A stretch of 64,000 nucleotides of DNA from Bacillus sp. es.036 (lineage in GTDB: Bacteria; Bacillota; Bacilli; Bacillales; Guptibacillaceae), in the NCBI RefSeq assembly GCF_002563635.1, contig NZ_PDIZ01000001.1:682001-746000 (forward strand), read 5' to 3'. Made by a program: the position numbers and the translations under genes. The notes under the pieces were generated by a model. The model had not been told where the DNA came from. It did no database searches and saw only the letters and a list, made by a program, of their open reading frames with translations. The stretch's first letter is position 1. Every line of letters begins with the position of its first letter. This document shows, in pieces, positions 16,910-24,997 of this stretch.

Positions 16910-17938
16910 GTGCTTGATGGAATTGTTGAAAGCGCTAACGTTCACGGAAGTGACTTACTAACAAATGAAGCGATGATGTTTCTAGAGAAGCTTCATCGTC
17001 GCTTTCATCAAGATCTACATCAGTTAGAAGAACAGCAAAATCGGACATCGAATGGTCAACTTCTAATGGAAACAAAGGATATAAGAGAAGCTAGTTGGGA
17101 AGTGAAAAATGTTCGTAAAGACCTTCAAGAGAGACGCGTCGTTCTCAAGAATTCGGCCTCTCCATTAGAGGCGGTACCTCAAAAATCTGGGGCCAACCTT
17201 TTTATAGCTGATTACTTTGCTGAATCGCTTTCTTTCACTGATCGTTTGATCGCACAGGAAAATCTGAAGTCGTTTATTCAAAAAAATTTTTTTCACACGG
17301 TCCAAAAACCAATTGCCGTAATGATTACACCTTCTGACTGGAGAAGGAAAGATACGATTAATGGTTTGCAAATGTCAGCTAGTCTAGTAGATTTTGGTCT
17401 TTATGTTTTTCATCATACTGAAACTTTAAAAAGAAATGGTTCAGCTCCATACCTTTGCTTAAAAGGGCTAGCGACTTACGAGGAAGCGAAGTGGTGGAAT
17501 AACGTTCTTACTTATTTAGAAAGAGAAATGAATTTGAAAGAAGGCACAATGAAAGCAACAATCACGATCACAATGGAAAATGTTCATCAAACAGAAGAAA
17601 TGCTTTATGAACTACGTAACCATTGTGCGGGGATTCACTTGATAGAAGGAAACAGGGGGATAACGGACGTAGCAAGGTATGTTATTAGTATTGGACACAA
17701 GCGAAAAACCCACGTCATTAGTGAGGGTAGTGAAAAGAAAAGACAGGCGGATCTTTTCGAAACACTCACGCGAGAAGCGGTAGAAGGATTTGATGGTAAA
17801 TGCGTCACAGACGCCAGTTTGATACAGATGATAAAAGGCATTTGGAATCATTATATGCCTGAACCAAATCAAATGTGGAAAAAGCGCCATGAATATTTAA
17901 GTATATTGGCTGATTTGAACCAAACAAAGGTTGTATAA
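16910..17938 (+). CDS. Truncated, degenerate malate synthase-like protein
   Basis: A 342-residue protein related along its length to malate synthase A (normally ~530 aa). Recognisable blocks are LLTNEAMMFLEKLHRRF, ETKDIREASWEVKNVRKDLQERRV, SLVDFGLYVFHHTETLKRNGSAPYLCL, GTMKATITITMENVH, MLYELRNHCAGI, and a PEPNQ-containing end. The active site is eroded: the RxRGxHL arginine block reads ITPSDWRRKD, the IET glutamate position reads ITM, the GRWDYIF aspartate block is not preserved, and the whole C-terminal domain carrying the catalytic aspartate is missing. The gene is intact and followed after 26 nt by aceA, leaving no room for a split remnant. It is probably not an active malate synthase; a regulatory or scaffold role is inference. 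GTG start behind AGGAGGG. Confidence 0.75.
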   Translation: MLDGIVESANVHGSDLLTNEAMMFLEKLHRRFHQDLHQLEEQQNRTSNGQLLMETKDIREASWEVKNVRKDLQERRVVLKNSASPLEAVPQKSGANLFIADYFAESLSFTDRLIAQENLKSFIQKNFFHTVQKPIAVMITPSDWRRKDTINGLQMSASLVDFGLYVFHHTETLKRNGSAPYLCLKGLATYEEAKWWNNVLTYLEREMNLKEGTMKATITITMENVHQTEEMLYELRNHCAGIHLIEGNRGITDVARYVISIGHKRKTHVISEGSEKKRQADLFETLTREAVEGFDGKCVTDASLIQMIKGIWNHYMPEPNQMWKKRHEYLSILADLNQTKVV

Positions 17939-17964
17939 CTTAAAAAACTTAGGGGGAATTAATT

Positions 17965-19245
17965 ATGACAAAGCAAACGGCAGCATCACTTCAAGAAAAT
18001 TGGAAGCAAGAACGTTTTAAAGGAATCGAACGCCCATATTCACCTGAGGAAGTGTTGAGGTTGCAGGGATCCATTCAAATTGAGTACACCCTTGCAAAGA
18101 GAGGGTCAGAAAGGTTATGGAAGCTCGTTAACGAGGAGGATTTTGTTAACGCGCTAGGTGCTCTTACTGGTAACCAGGCAGTTCAGCAGGTGAAAGCTGG
18201 CTTAAAAGCCATATACTTAAGCGGTTGGCAAGTAGCCGCAGATGCGAATGTATCAGGTCAAATGTATCCGGACCAAAGTTTGTATCCTGTAAACAGCGTA
18301 CCACAAGTTGTAAAACGAATTAATCAAGCGCTTCAACGAGCGGATCAAATTGAACATTCAGAGGGTATTCACGATCGAGATTGGTTTGTCCCAATTGTGG
18401 CTGATGCTGAAGCCGGTTTTGGTGGGGCGCTAAATGTTTTTGAACTTATGAAGTCCATGATTGAAGCAGGTGCAGCTGCTGTCCACTTTGAGGATCAACT
18501 TTCTTCAGAGAAGAAATGTGGTCACCTTGGAGGAAAGGTTCTTCTTCCAACACAGCAGGCGGTGAAAAATTTAATTTCAGCACGTTTAGCAGCAGATGTG
18601 ATGGGCGTACCAACGTTAATCATTGCGCGGACGGATGCGAATGCAGCCAACTTAATTACGAGCGATGTTGATAAATATGATGGTGAGTTTTTAACAGGTG
18701 AACGCACTCCTGAAGGCTTTTTCTACACGAAACCAGGTCTTGATCAGGCGATTGCAAGAGGCCTTGCTTATGCGCCGTACGCTGATCTTATCTGGTGTGA
18801 AACGTCTGAACCTAATTTGGAAGAAGCTCAGAAATTCGCAAATGCTATACATGAGCGTTTCCCTGGAAAATTGCTAGCTTACAACTGTTCGCCTTCTTTT
18901 AACTGGAAAAAGAAGTTGGATGATGAAACGATCGCTAAATTCCAACGCGAATTAGGTAAGATGGGCTATAAGTTCCAATTTGTTACACTTGCTGGTTTCC
19001 ATGCGCTCAATCACAGCATGTTCGAACTTGCACGCGACTATAAGGATAATGGAATGGCAGCTTACTCAAGACTTCAGCAAGCAGAATTTGCTAGTGAGGC
19101 AGATGGTTACTCTGCTACAAGACACCAGCGTGAGGTTGGAACTGGTTACTTTGATGCTGTATCGCAGGTCATTACAGGAGGAACATCCTCTACGACTGCT
19201 TTAAAAGGTTCAACAGAAGAAGAGCAGTTTACTTCAACGAAATAA
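17965..19245 (+). CDS. aceA: Isocitrate lyase
   Basis: A 426-residue cytoplasmic TIM-barrel lyase that splits isocitrate to glyoxylate and succinate, opening the glyoxylate shunt for growth on acetate or fatty acids. The catalytic loop KKCGHLGG (~173-180) is intact, as are the Mg-binding [16 protein letters not shown] and the YNCSPSFNW block. Length is normal. It lies 26 nt behind the malate synthase-like gene with a GGGGG ribosome site. A functional shunt needs a real malate synthase, which is not the upstream gene, so one should exist elsewhere or the glyoxylate goes another way. Confidence 0.97.
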   Translation: MTKQTAASLQENWKQERFKGIERPYSPEEVLRLQGSIQIEYTLAKRGSERLWKLVNEEDFVNALGALTGNQAVQQVKAGLKAIYLSGWQVAADANVSGQMYPDQSLYPVNSVPQVVKRINQALQRADQIEHSEGIHDRDWFVPIVADAEAGFGGALNVFELMKSMIEAGAAAVHFEDQLSSEKKCGHLGGKVLLPTQQAVKNLISARLAADVMGVPTLIIARTDANAANLITSDVDKYDGEFLTGERTPEGFFYTKPGLDQAIARGLAYAPYADLIWCETSEPNLEEAQKFANAIHERFPGKLLAYNCSPSFNWKKKLDDETIAKFQRELGKMGYKFQFVTLAGFHALNHSMFELARDYKDNGMAAYSRLQQAEFASEADGYSATRHQREVGTGYFDAVSQVITGGTSSTTALKGSTEEEQFTSTK

Positions 19246-19248
19246 GAG

Positions 19249-19279
19249 AAAAAACCGGCTGAAATCCAGCCGGTTTTTG
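19249..19279 (+). terminator. Terminator after aceA
   Basis: AAAACCGGCTG / CAGCCGGTTTTT with a short loop. Confidence 0.9.
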
Positions 19280-19358
19280 TGTGGATTGCGTTTAAGTAGA
19301 GAAAGCGGATGAGAAAGAGTACTAGAAAACGGAAGGGTAATGAGTGAAAAACACTTAT

Positions 19359-19440
19359 TTCCGCGATACTTCCAAGAATTCCGCGAAATTTCGTATATAT
19401 CCGCGAAAGTAGGATTAATTCCGCGAGATTGGTTTTGGAT
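19359..19440. repeat. Four-unit array of TTCCGCGA with exact 20-nt period
   Basis: CCGCGA begins at 19361, 19381, 19401 and 19421, each preceded by TT or AT. The remaining ~12 bases of each unit differ. It lies after the aceA terminator, before the structured repeat, and is not part of any convincing ORF. Confidence 0.75.
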
Positions 19441-19448
19441 CTCTCACG

Positions 19449-19584
19449 GCCCACTTCCGCTTTTCATGTCCAGCTGCAGCGCCCAGACACTCGGTCACTT
19501 CACCTTTTCATCCGAACACAAAGACCGTGTTCAAATGAAAAGGCTCCAGTGCCTGCCGTGTCTAAACGGGCGCTTCCGCTTTTC
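19449..19584. repeat. Single copy of the ~119-bp structured intergenic repeat
   Basis: It shares the frame of the 48.4-49.0 kb array: a CAGCTGCAG left block, AGACAC / GTGTCT, CCTTTTCAT / ATGAAAAGG, GAACAC / GTGTTC and CTCCAGTGCCTGCCG. It ends immediately before the stop of the minus-strand selenoprotein-like gene. Confidence 0.8.
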
Positions 19585-19585
19585 A

Positions 19586-20323
19586 TTATTTAAACTTAAT
19601 TCCTGATTCTTCTACGTTTCCGCCTTCTTTGGCTTCGACTAGGGTGTTGAGGGCTTTGTTTAGGACTTGTTTATGTTGTTCTTTGTTGTTAGGTTGTCCT
19701 ACGGCGCTGCCGAATGGGAAGCGGTTGTAGAGAGAGCGAGGTACGTTAACTTGTTCGCTGATTTCTTTAGACATTGTTAATGTGATTGTTGGAATGCCGT
19801 TTTCTTCAAGTACGCGTGCGACCAGACCGGCCGACTGTTGACAGACTGGTCAGGAAGGCACCAACAAAGCGAAGTCTACGTTTTCATTAAGTAACTTTTG
19901 CGCCACCTCTTGAGCTGTCACATTTTTTAGTGGGTGAGGTGTTGGGATATATCCCATAAAGCTATAGTGCGTTTCTGCAAGTTCACCAATACGTCCTTCT
20001 TCTTGAAGTTCTTTCATGACATCAAGAGGGAAGAGGACGTTTGCATCTTGCCTCGCATTTGTTTGATCATAGTGCTCATGAGAGATAGAAAGATCTTTTA
20101 ATGAAGTTGAAACAGGGATCTCACGATAAGATGGGTCACCAAGTCCATAGTTATCATTAAAAGGTGTTTGTCCTTTTACATAAAAGCCACCAGTTGAGAT
20201 TAAAGCACCTTTGGCTTTACTTAAGTCTTTATTAAACGGTGTAAAGGGACTTGTTTCATTCTTTTCGTAACGAAAAGAGGGTACCCAATTTTGTTGAACG
20301 GCTTGTTCGACTTTTTCAATCAT
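19586..20323 (-). CDS. GrdB-like (glycine/sarcosine/betaine reductase selenoprotein B family) protein with in-frame TGA, candidate selenoprotein
   Basis: Reading through a single in-frame TGA at 19852-19850 gives one 245-residue protein of the short GrdB-related family: N-terminal VPSFRYEKNETSPFTPFNKDLSKAKGALISTGGFYVKGQTPF, then LLVPS-U-PVCQQSAGLVARVLEENGIPT, then RFPFGSAVGQPNN. The TGA falls exactly at the first position of the CxxC redox motif (UPVC), with the second Cys kept as TGT. Both flanks are continuous in one frame without other stops. AAGGAGGAAAATAT precedes the ATG at 20323. Just after the UGA the mRNA can form GACCAG / CTGGTC plus CUG/CGG pairs, a possible weak bacterial SECIS. 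Known relatives carry Cys or Sec there. The alternative is a nonsense mutation of TGT, giving a 157-aa fragment. Confidence 0.75.
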
Positions 20324-20499
20324 ATATTTTCCTCCTTCATTTAAAATTTATGGTACCTGTTTGTTTTAGCATGTATACAAAAAAAACAAAAGTAAAACGT
20401 CTTGACCAGCATAAACGGCTTCCTTATGAAATAGGATGAATAGTAAAAGAGCAAGGAGGGACAGGCCGCTATGATAAAGAGAAGAAACGCCATAATCAA

Positions 20500-20703
20500 A
20501 TGATCATTCGCTTCTTCACTTTCTTAATCGGATTTGGTCTCTCCGTTGCGGGCGGTGTTACGTTAATTCTTCAACTAAATTTAATTATTATTGGACATAG
20601 CTTGTTTGAATATTTTGCGTATATTTCACAAACAACGGAACTTTATTTATTTGTTTCGGGGGTTATCGTCGTTTGGTTTAGTGTTTATTGGCCGAGGTTG
20701 TAG
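20500..20703 (+). CDS. Small two-span membrane protein
   Basis: A 67-residue hydrophobic protein with two predicted spans (residues 3-30 and 47-66) and no recognised domain. The strong ribosome site GCAAGGAGGG (20451-20460) belongs to an ATG at 20471 that opens only a ten-codon frame; its TGA overlaps this ATG (ATGA), so translation may be coupled. The sequence just upstream in the same frame would read RYDKEKKRHNQ, a plausible hydrophilic N terminus with no start codon. The true start, or a one-base shift, is uncertain. Confidence 0.6.
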   Translation: MIIRFFTFLIGFGLSVAGGVTLILQLNLIIIGHSLFEYFAYISQTTELYLFVSGVIVVWFSVYWPRL

Positions 20704-20813
20704 TTCTTAAGAATTCGAACTTCTCCGCTAATGCCCCTTCCCGAATAAGAAACCTCTCATACCCTATACTGTAGGCAACCATCATGATAGCCAACAGGAA
20801 AGGGAGGAGACCT

Positions 20814-21131
20814 ATGGACAATTATCTCCCCTCACAGGGGAATTTTTTTCAATATCCAGAAACAAGAGTGACTCATGAAATGAGACAATATGCTCACCAG
20901 CGGCCATATCCCTTTATTGGTGGTTTTGCAGGAGGGCTCGCTGGAGGACTTGCAGGAGGCTTATTAGGTGCTTTTCTAATTCCAGGATTATACGGTGGTG
21001 GATATGGCTATCCTCCGCCGCGACCAGGATATGGTTACCCAGGTCCTGGCTATGGCGGTTATCCTGGATATGGATATCCTGGAAATCCTGGAGGACGCCC
21101 CCCTTATGGATATGGACCATACCGGTCATAA
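20814..21131 (+). CDS. Gly/Pro/Tyr-rich protein with glycine-zipper segment
   Basis: A 105-residue low-complexity protein. Residues ~40-62 are a glycine-zipper-like hydrophobic stretch (GGFAGGLAGGLAGGLLGAFLIP), followed by a GYGYPPPRPGYGYPGPGYGGYPGYGYPG-type tail. Such composition is typical of small Bacillus spore-coat or envelope proteins, but nothing here proves location. AGGGAGGAGACCT fixes the start at ATG 20814 rather than the ten codons of open frame upstream. Confidence 0.75.
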   Translation: MDNYLPSQGNFFQYPETRVTHEMRQYAHQRPYPFIGGFAGGLAGGLAGGLLGAFLIPGLYGGGYGYPPPRPGYGYPGPGYGGYPGYGYPGNPGGRPPYGYGPYRS

Positions 21132-21136
21132 TTGTA

Positions 21137-21173
21137 ATAAAAAGCAAAGGACTTCCTTTGCTTTTTATTTTGT
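21137..21173. terminator. Bidirectional terminator
   Basis: AATAAAAAGCAAAGGA / TCCTTTGCTTTTTATT around CT, serving both the Gly-rich gene and the convergent superoxide dismutase gene. Confidence 0.88.
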
Positions 21174-21177
21174 CATT

Positions 21178-22032
21178 TTAAAAAGGTTTCCATGTTAATT
21201 GACGAGCTTTCGCAAATCGCTTGTTTACTTCATTCCAATTAACAATACTCCACCAGTTCTCAATATATTGCTTTCGTTTATTTTCGTACTGTAAATAATA
21301 AGCGTGTTCCCATACGTCGATGGCAAGAAGGGGAACGATATCCCATTGGCTCAAGTTTTGATGTTTCTCTGCTTGAAGAATTTCAAGTCTTCTTGATACA
21401 GGAGACCAAACTAAGATTGCCCAGCCGGAACCTTCTACTTTATTCGCAGCATTCGTATACTGTTGCTTAAATTGATTAAAGGAGCCAAAACTCTTTTGAA
21501 TTTCAGATAGGAGTTCACTATCCGGTTCTCCACCTTTAGGACTCATAACACTCCAAAATAATGTGTGAAGATAATGACCCGCTCCGTTGAAAGCTAATTC
21601 ACGTTCCCAATGCTTAATGAGGTCAAAATCATTGTTCTTTCTAGCTTCCTGTAGGGCGAGTTCCGCTTTGTTTAATCCATCAACATAGCTTTTGTGGTGA
21701 ATATCATGGTGTAGCTCCATAATCCTTGAACTAATTGCTGGTTCAAGTGCATTGTACTTGTATGGCAAAGGAGGTAGTGTATGTTCTCCAATCGGAACGG
21801 AGGTCGTATTCTCTGGCAAGTTTCGCCATTGATCATATAAGTTGTGAGCTACTTCATTCCATGCGTTTTCTTGTTCACCATCAAGACGCCCTTCTAAACG
21901 TTGCATGTCGTCTAACCACTTTTCTGTTCGACGAAGTAAGGGGGATTTCAATTGTTCATGAGCTTTACTAGCTAAGATTCGATCTCTTAGTAGATATCCC
22001 CATTCAAGCAGTTCATCTGACAATTCTCTCAA
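21178..22032 (-). CDS. sodF: Fe/Mn superoxide dismutase with N-terminal extension (SodF-like)
   Basis: A 284-residue protein with an ~85-residue helical N-terminal extension, then a complete Fe/Mn superoxide dismutase domain starting HTLPPLPYKYNALEP. Metal ligands are in HHDIHHKSYVDGLNKAE (His), GHYLHTLFW (His) and the signature DVWEHAYY (Asp and His). It converts superoxide to oxygen and peroxide; no signal peptide is seen. The extension matches the long SodF type of Bacillus rather than the ~200-aa SodA. It has its own terminator and is divergent from the PBP gene. Confidence 0.9.
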   Translation of the reverse strand: MRELSDELLEWGYLLRDRILASKAHEQLKSPLLRRTEKWLDDMQRLEGRLDGEQENAWNEVAHNLYDQWRNLPENTTSVPIGEHTLPPLPYKYNALEPAISSRIMELHHDIHHKSYVDGLNKAELALQEARKNNDFDLIKHWERELAFNGAGHYLHTLFWSVMSPKGGEPDSELLSEIQKSFGSFNQFKQQYTNAANKVEGSGWAILVWSPVSRRLEILQAEKHQNLSQWDIVPLLAIDVWEHAYYLQYENKRKQYIENWWSIVNWNEVNKRFAKARQLTWKPF

Positions 22033-22167
22033 CCCCTCAATTCTTATTTAGACGTTATTACTATATGAGTCGTGTTACTAAATTGTTTCAATCTCTTAAT
22101 AAATGTTTTTAATATGAAACATTTGGGTAACCCCTCTTTATGGAGTTTTACGTTAAGGGGGATTATT

Positions 22168-24906
22168 ATGGGGAAAAAAATGAATGAAGAACCACATACA
22201 GGAAAAAACGAGGGGTTAAGGAAAAAGAAGCGTTTTGCTCGAAATGTATTATTAACAGCAGCTTTTTTAATGGTGTTTGTCTTAACTTTTGGGGGTTACC
22301 AAACGTATGCGTACATTAACGAAGCACCAACGCTTGAAGGAAATAAACTGAGCTTACCGCAATCTTCTACTTTATTTGATGCTAAAGGAAACAAAATAAC
22401 TGACATCGTCGGAAAAGAACATCGAAAGGTTGTTTCATTTGATGAAATACCTGAACATGTCGTGAATGCTTTTATTGCAGTTGAAGATGTAAGGTATTGG
22501 GAACACAATGGCGTTGATATTAAACGAATTGGTGGAGCCGTTGTCGCAAATATTCAAGATGGGTTTGGGGCAGAAGGAGCAAGTACGATTACACAACAGG
22601 TCGTTAAAAATATGCTTCTTGAACCTGATAAGACCGTAAAGCGGAAAGTTCAGGAAGCTTATCTTGCAATGGAATTAGAAAAGCAGTATTCCAAAGAAGA
22701 AATTTTAGAAATGTATTTAAATAAAATTTATTTTGGTCAGGGAGCCTATGGCGTTGCAACGGCAGCTGAGACATATTTTAATAAGTCACTTGAAGAGTTA
22801 ACGACGGCTGAAGCTGCTTTATTAGCGGGACTTCCACAGCGTCCGTCTGGATATGATCCATATAAACATCCGGACATTGCTACTGATCGTCGAGCAACGG
22901 TACTAAGCTTAATGGAGCAACATGGGTTTATTTCTGTTCAAGAACGTGAAGAGGCTTCTTCTGTAGCTATTGAAGATACAATTGTAGAGAAGAAAAATCA
23001 GTCTACAACGAACGATGCTTTTATTGATCAAGTGATCGATGATTTAGAGAAAGCAGGTATCCCTGAAGATGCTCTTTATTCAGGAGGATTAGAAATTCAT
23101 ACAACGCTAGACGCTCAAGCACAGAAAATTGTCGACGAGTCGCTTACAACAAATCAAGTAGTTGAATACCCCGATGAGGAATTTAGAGCGGGTATCTCTC
23201 TTGTTGATACTCAGTCTGGTGCTATTCGTGCCATAGGTGGGAATCGTCAAACCGGGGAAGACGACGTGCAAAAAGGCTTTAATTATGCAACTCAATTAGA
23301 ACGTTCACCAGGTTCTACGATCAAGCCAATTCTTGATTATGCACCAGGTATAGAAAAACTTAAATGGTCGACAAATCAACAGTTTATCGATGAAGAGCTT
23401 GAATTGAACGGAAAAGAATTTAGTAATTGGAATGACGAGTTTCAAGGCAGCGTTTCAATTCGAGAAGCGCTACAATGGTCTTATAATATTCCTGCTATTA
23501 AAGCATTTATGGAAGTTGGGGGAGAAGAAGCTCAAAGCTTTGCAAAGAAACTTGGCATTTCAATTGAAGAAACATATCCGGCCTATGCAATCGGTGGCTT
23601 TGCGAATGGAATCTCACCTTTACAGCTTTCAGGAGCGTATGCGGCGTTTGGTTCTGGCGGAACTTTTCACGAACCTTATAGTGTAGAGAAAGTGGTCTAT
23701 CCAAACGGAAAAGAAATGCAACTTTCCTCAAAACCTGAAAAAGCAATGAGTGAAGGAACAGCCTATATGATTACAGATATGCTACGAACCGTCGTTAAAG
23801 AAGGGACGGGCATGCAGGCAGCTGTAAAAGGGTTAGATATAGCCGGAAAGACGGGAACAACGAGTCTTGAAGAAGGCATTCATGGAGATGGTGTATCAGA
23901 TGCATGGTTCTCTGGATATACAACAAACTACACTGCAGCAGTTTGGACCGGATACGATAAAACCACTCAAAGTACTTACATTCATAAAAAAGATGATGAC
24001 ATTGCAAAATTGCTATTCCAGCATGTAATGAGTGAAGTATCAAAAGGGAAAGATACGCCAGATTTTGAACAGCCTGATACAGTTGAAGAGATTGAAATTG
24101 ATAAAACATCTGGACTACGTGCAAATAATGCAACGCCTTCATCAAATATTATTAAAGAACTTTATTTTAAAGGAGAAGAGCCGAAAAGAGCTCCTTTGCC
24201 TAAAAAGAAAGAACCATCAAATGATAGCGAAAATGATCAAACCGATAAGAAACGCGAGACCGAAAAACCTGCAGATAACGCTGCAAAAGAAAAAGATCAA
24301 CCTGAGAAAAAAGTAGAAGAAAAGCCACAGCCGAAACCAAATAATTCTGTAAAGGAAAAAGAAAAGGAAAAGGAAAAGGAAAAGGAAAAACCTAAGAAAC
24401 AGAAAGAGCCGGAAGTAAAACAAGAGGAACAAAATAAACCAGAAGAAAAAAAGGAGGAACAAAATAAACCAGAAGAGCCATCAACCGATCCAGTAGAAAG
24501 TTCAGAGTCCGATAGCTCTGGAAATGCTGATGGTGAGAGTACCGATGAAAGTGAGACGACACCAGATACGAATAATAGTGAAACAGGTAATGAAGACTCA
24601 GGTAATGAAGAAACGAGTGAAGATGAAACTGGTACCGAAGAAAGTGGTGACAACTCAGGAAACGCAAACGCTGATCAGTCTGACGATACGGGAGAAGGTA
24701 CGACTGGAAATGACTCCTCTTCAGGTACAAATGATGACAGCGGAAGTAGTGAGGAAGGCGAGGAGTCAGAACCTGTGGAAAGTGAAGAAGCAAGTGAACC
24801 AACAGAAAGTACAGAAAATCAGCCTTCTGAAGAAGAGACTTCCTCTTCTCAGAAGAACAATGATTCTACTGTAGAAGAAAAAAAGGAAGAAAATCCAACT
24901 GAATAA
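22168..24906 (+). CDS. Class A penicillin-binding protein (PBP1A family) with long acidic tail
   Basis: A 912-residue bifunctional peptidoglycan synthase. After a basic cytoplasmic start (GLRKKKRFARN) comes one membrane anchor (~33-53), a GT51 glycosyltransferase domain (catalytic VEDVRYWEHNGVD, GASTITQQ, KVQEAYLAMELE, LNKIYFGQGAYG), and a transpeptidase domain with SPGSTIKP (nucleophile Ser), WSYN and AGKTGTT. The last ~240 residues are low-complexity: first K/E/P-rich (EKEKEKEKEK), then D/S/E/T/N-rich and very acidic. The start uses TAAGGGGG before ATG 22168; the frame is open 32 codons upstream. It acts at the cell surface. Confidence 0.92.
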   Translation: MGKKMNEEPHTGKNEGLRKKKRFARNVLLTAAFLMVFVLTFGGYQTYAYINEAPTLEGNKLSLPQSSTLFDAKGNKITDIVGKEHRKVVSFDEIPEHVVNAFIAVEDVRYWEHNGVDIKRIGGAVVANIQDGFGAEGASTITQQVVKNMLLEPDKTVKRKVQEAYLAMELEKQYSKEEILEMYLNKIYFGQGAYGVATAAETYFNKSLEELTTAEAALLAGLPQRPSGYDPYKHPDIATDRRATVLSLMEQHGFISVQEREEASSVAIEDTIVEKKNQSTTNDAFIDQVIDDLEKAGIPEDALYSGGLEIHTTLDAQAQKIVDESLTTNQVVEYPDEEFRAGISLVDTQSGAIRAIGGNRQTGEDDVQKGFNYATQLERSPGSTIKPILDYAPGIEKLKWSTNQQFIDEELELNGKEFSNWNDEFQGSVSIREALQWSYNIPAIKAFMEVGGEEAQSFAKKLGISIEETYPAYAIGGFANGISPLQLSGAYAAFGSGGTFHEPYSVEKVVYPNGKEMQLSSKPEKAMSEGTAYMITDMLRTVVKEGTGMQAAVKGLDIAGKTGTTSLEEGIHGDGVSDAWFSGYTTNYTAAVWTGYDKTTQSTYIHKKDDDIAKLLFQHVMSEVSKGKDTPDFEQPDTVEEIEIDKTSGLRANNATPSSNIIKELYFKGEEPKRAPLPKKKEPSNDSENDQTDKKRETEKPADNAAKEKDQPEKKVEEKPQPKPNNSVKEKEKEKEKEKEKPKKQKEPEVKQEEQNKPEEKKEEQNKPEEPSTDPVESSESDSSGNADGESTDESETTPDTNNSETGNEDSGNEETSEDETGTEESGDNSGNANADQSDDTGEGTTGNDSSSGTNDDSGSSEEGEESEPVESEEASEPTESTENQPSEEETSSSQKNNDSTVEEKKEENPTE

Positions 24907-24942
24907 CCTCAATTTGTGACGAATGTAACAGTCGTAGCAAGT

Positions 24943-24991
24943 AACCTCCATTATGATGAAGAAGGAAAAGAAAATTCATCATATGGAGGTT
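24943..24991 (+). promoter_or_regulatory. Hairpin sequestering the adh Shine-Dalgarno
   Basis: AACCTCCATTATGATGAA (24943-24960) pairs with TTCATCATATGGAGGTT (24975-24991): 17 bp with one bulged T and a purine loop of 14 nt. The GGAGG ribosome site of the downstream gene (24985-24989) is wholly inside the 3' arm. It could be an RNA translational switch, or the inverted repeat could be a protein operator. Confidence 0.65.
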
Positions 24992-24997
24992 TTTATT

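Noticed and set aside
19359-19440. Regularly spaced short repeats looked at as a CRISPR array
   Set aside because: The core is only 8-9 bases and the period 20 nt, far below CRISPR repeat and spacer lengths; there are no cas genes nearby. The same applies to 62379-62480.
19586-19774. Separate 62-aa gene starting MSKEISEQVNV
   Set aside because: No ribosome site before this Met, and it continues the same family alignment across the TGA, so it is the C-terminal part of the candidate selenoprotein.
22126-22165. CCCCT / AGGGG pairing around the PBP ribosome site
   Set aside because: Only five base pairs across a long loop, unlike the 17-bp stem before adhA.
24217-24874. Long minus-strand ORFs rich in Phe/Leu/Ser or His/Leu opposite the PBP tail
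   Set aside because: They are the antisense of a low-complexity GAA/AAA and GAT/AGT-rich coding stretch, without ribosome sites.
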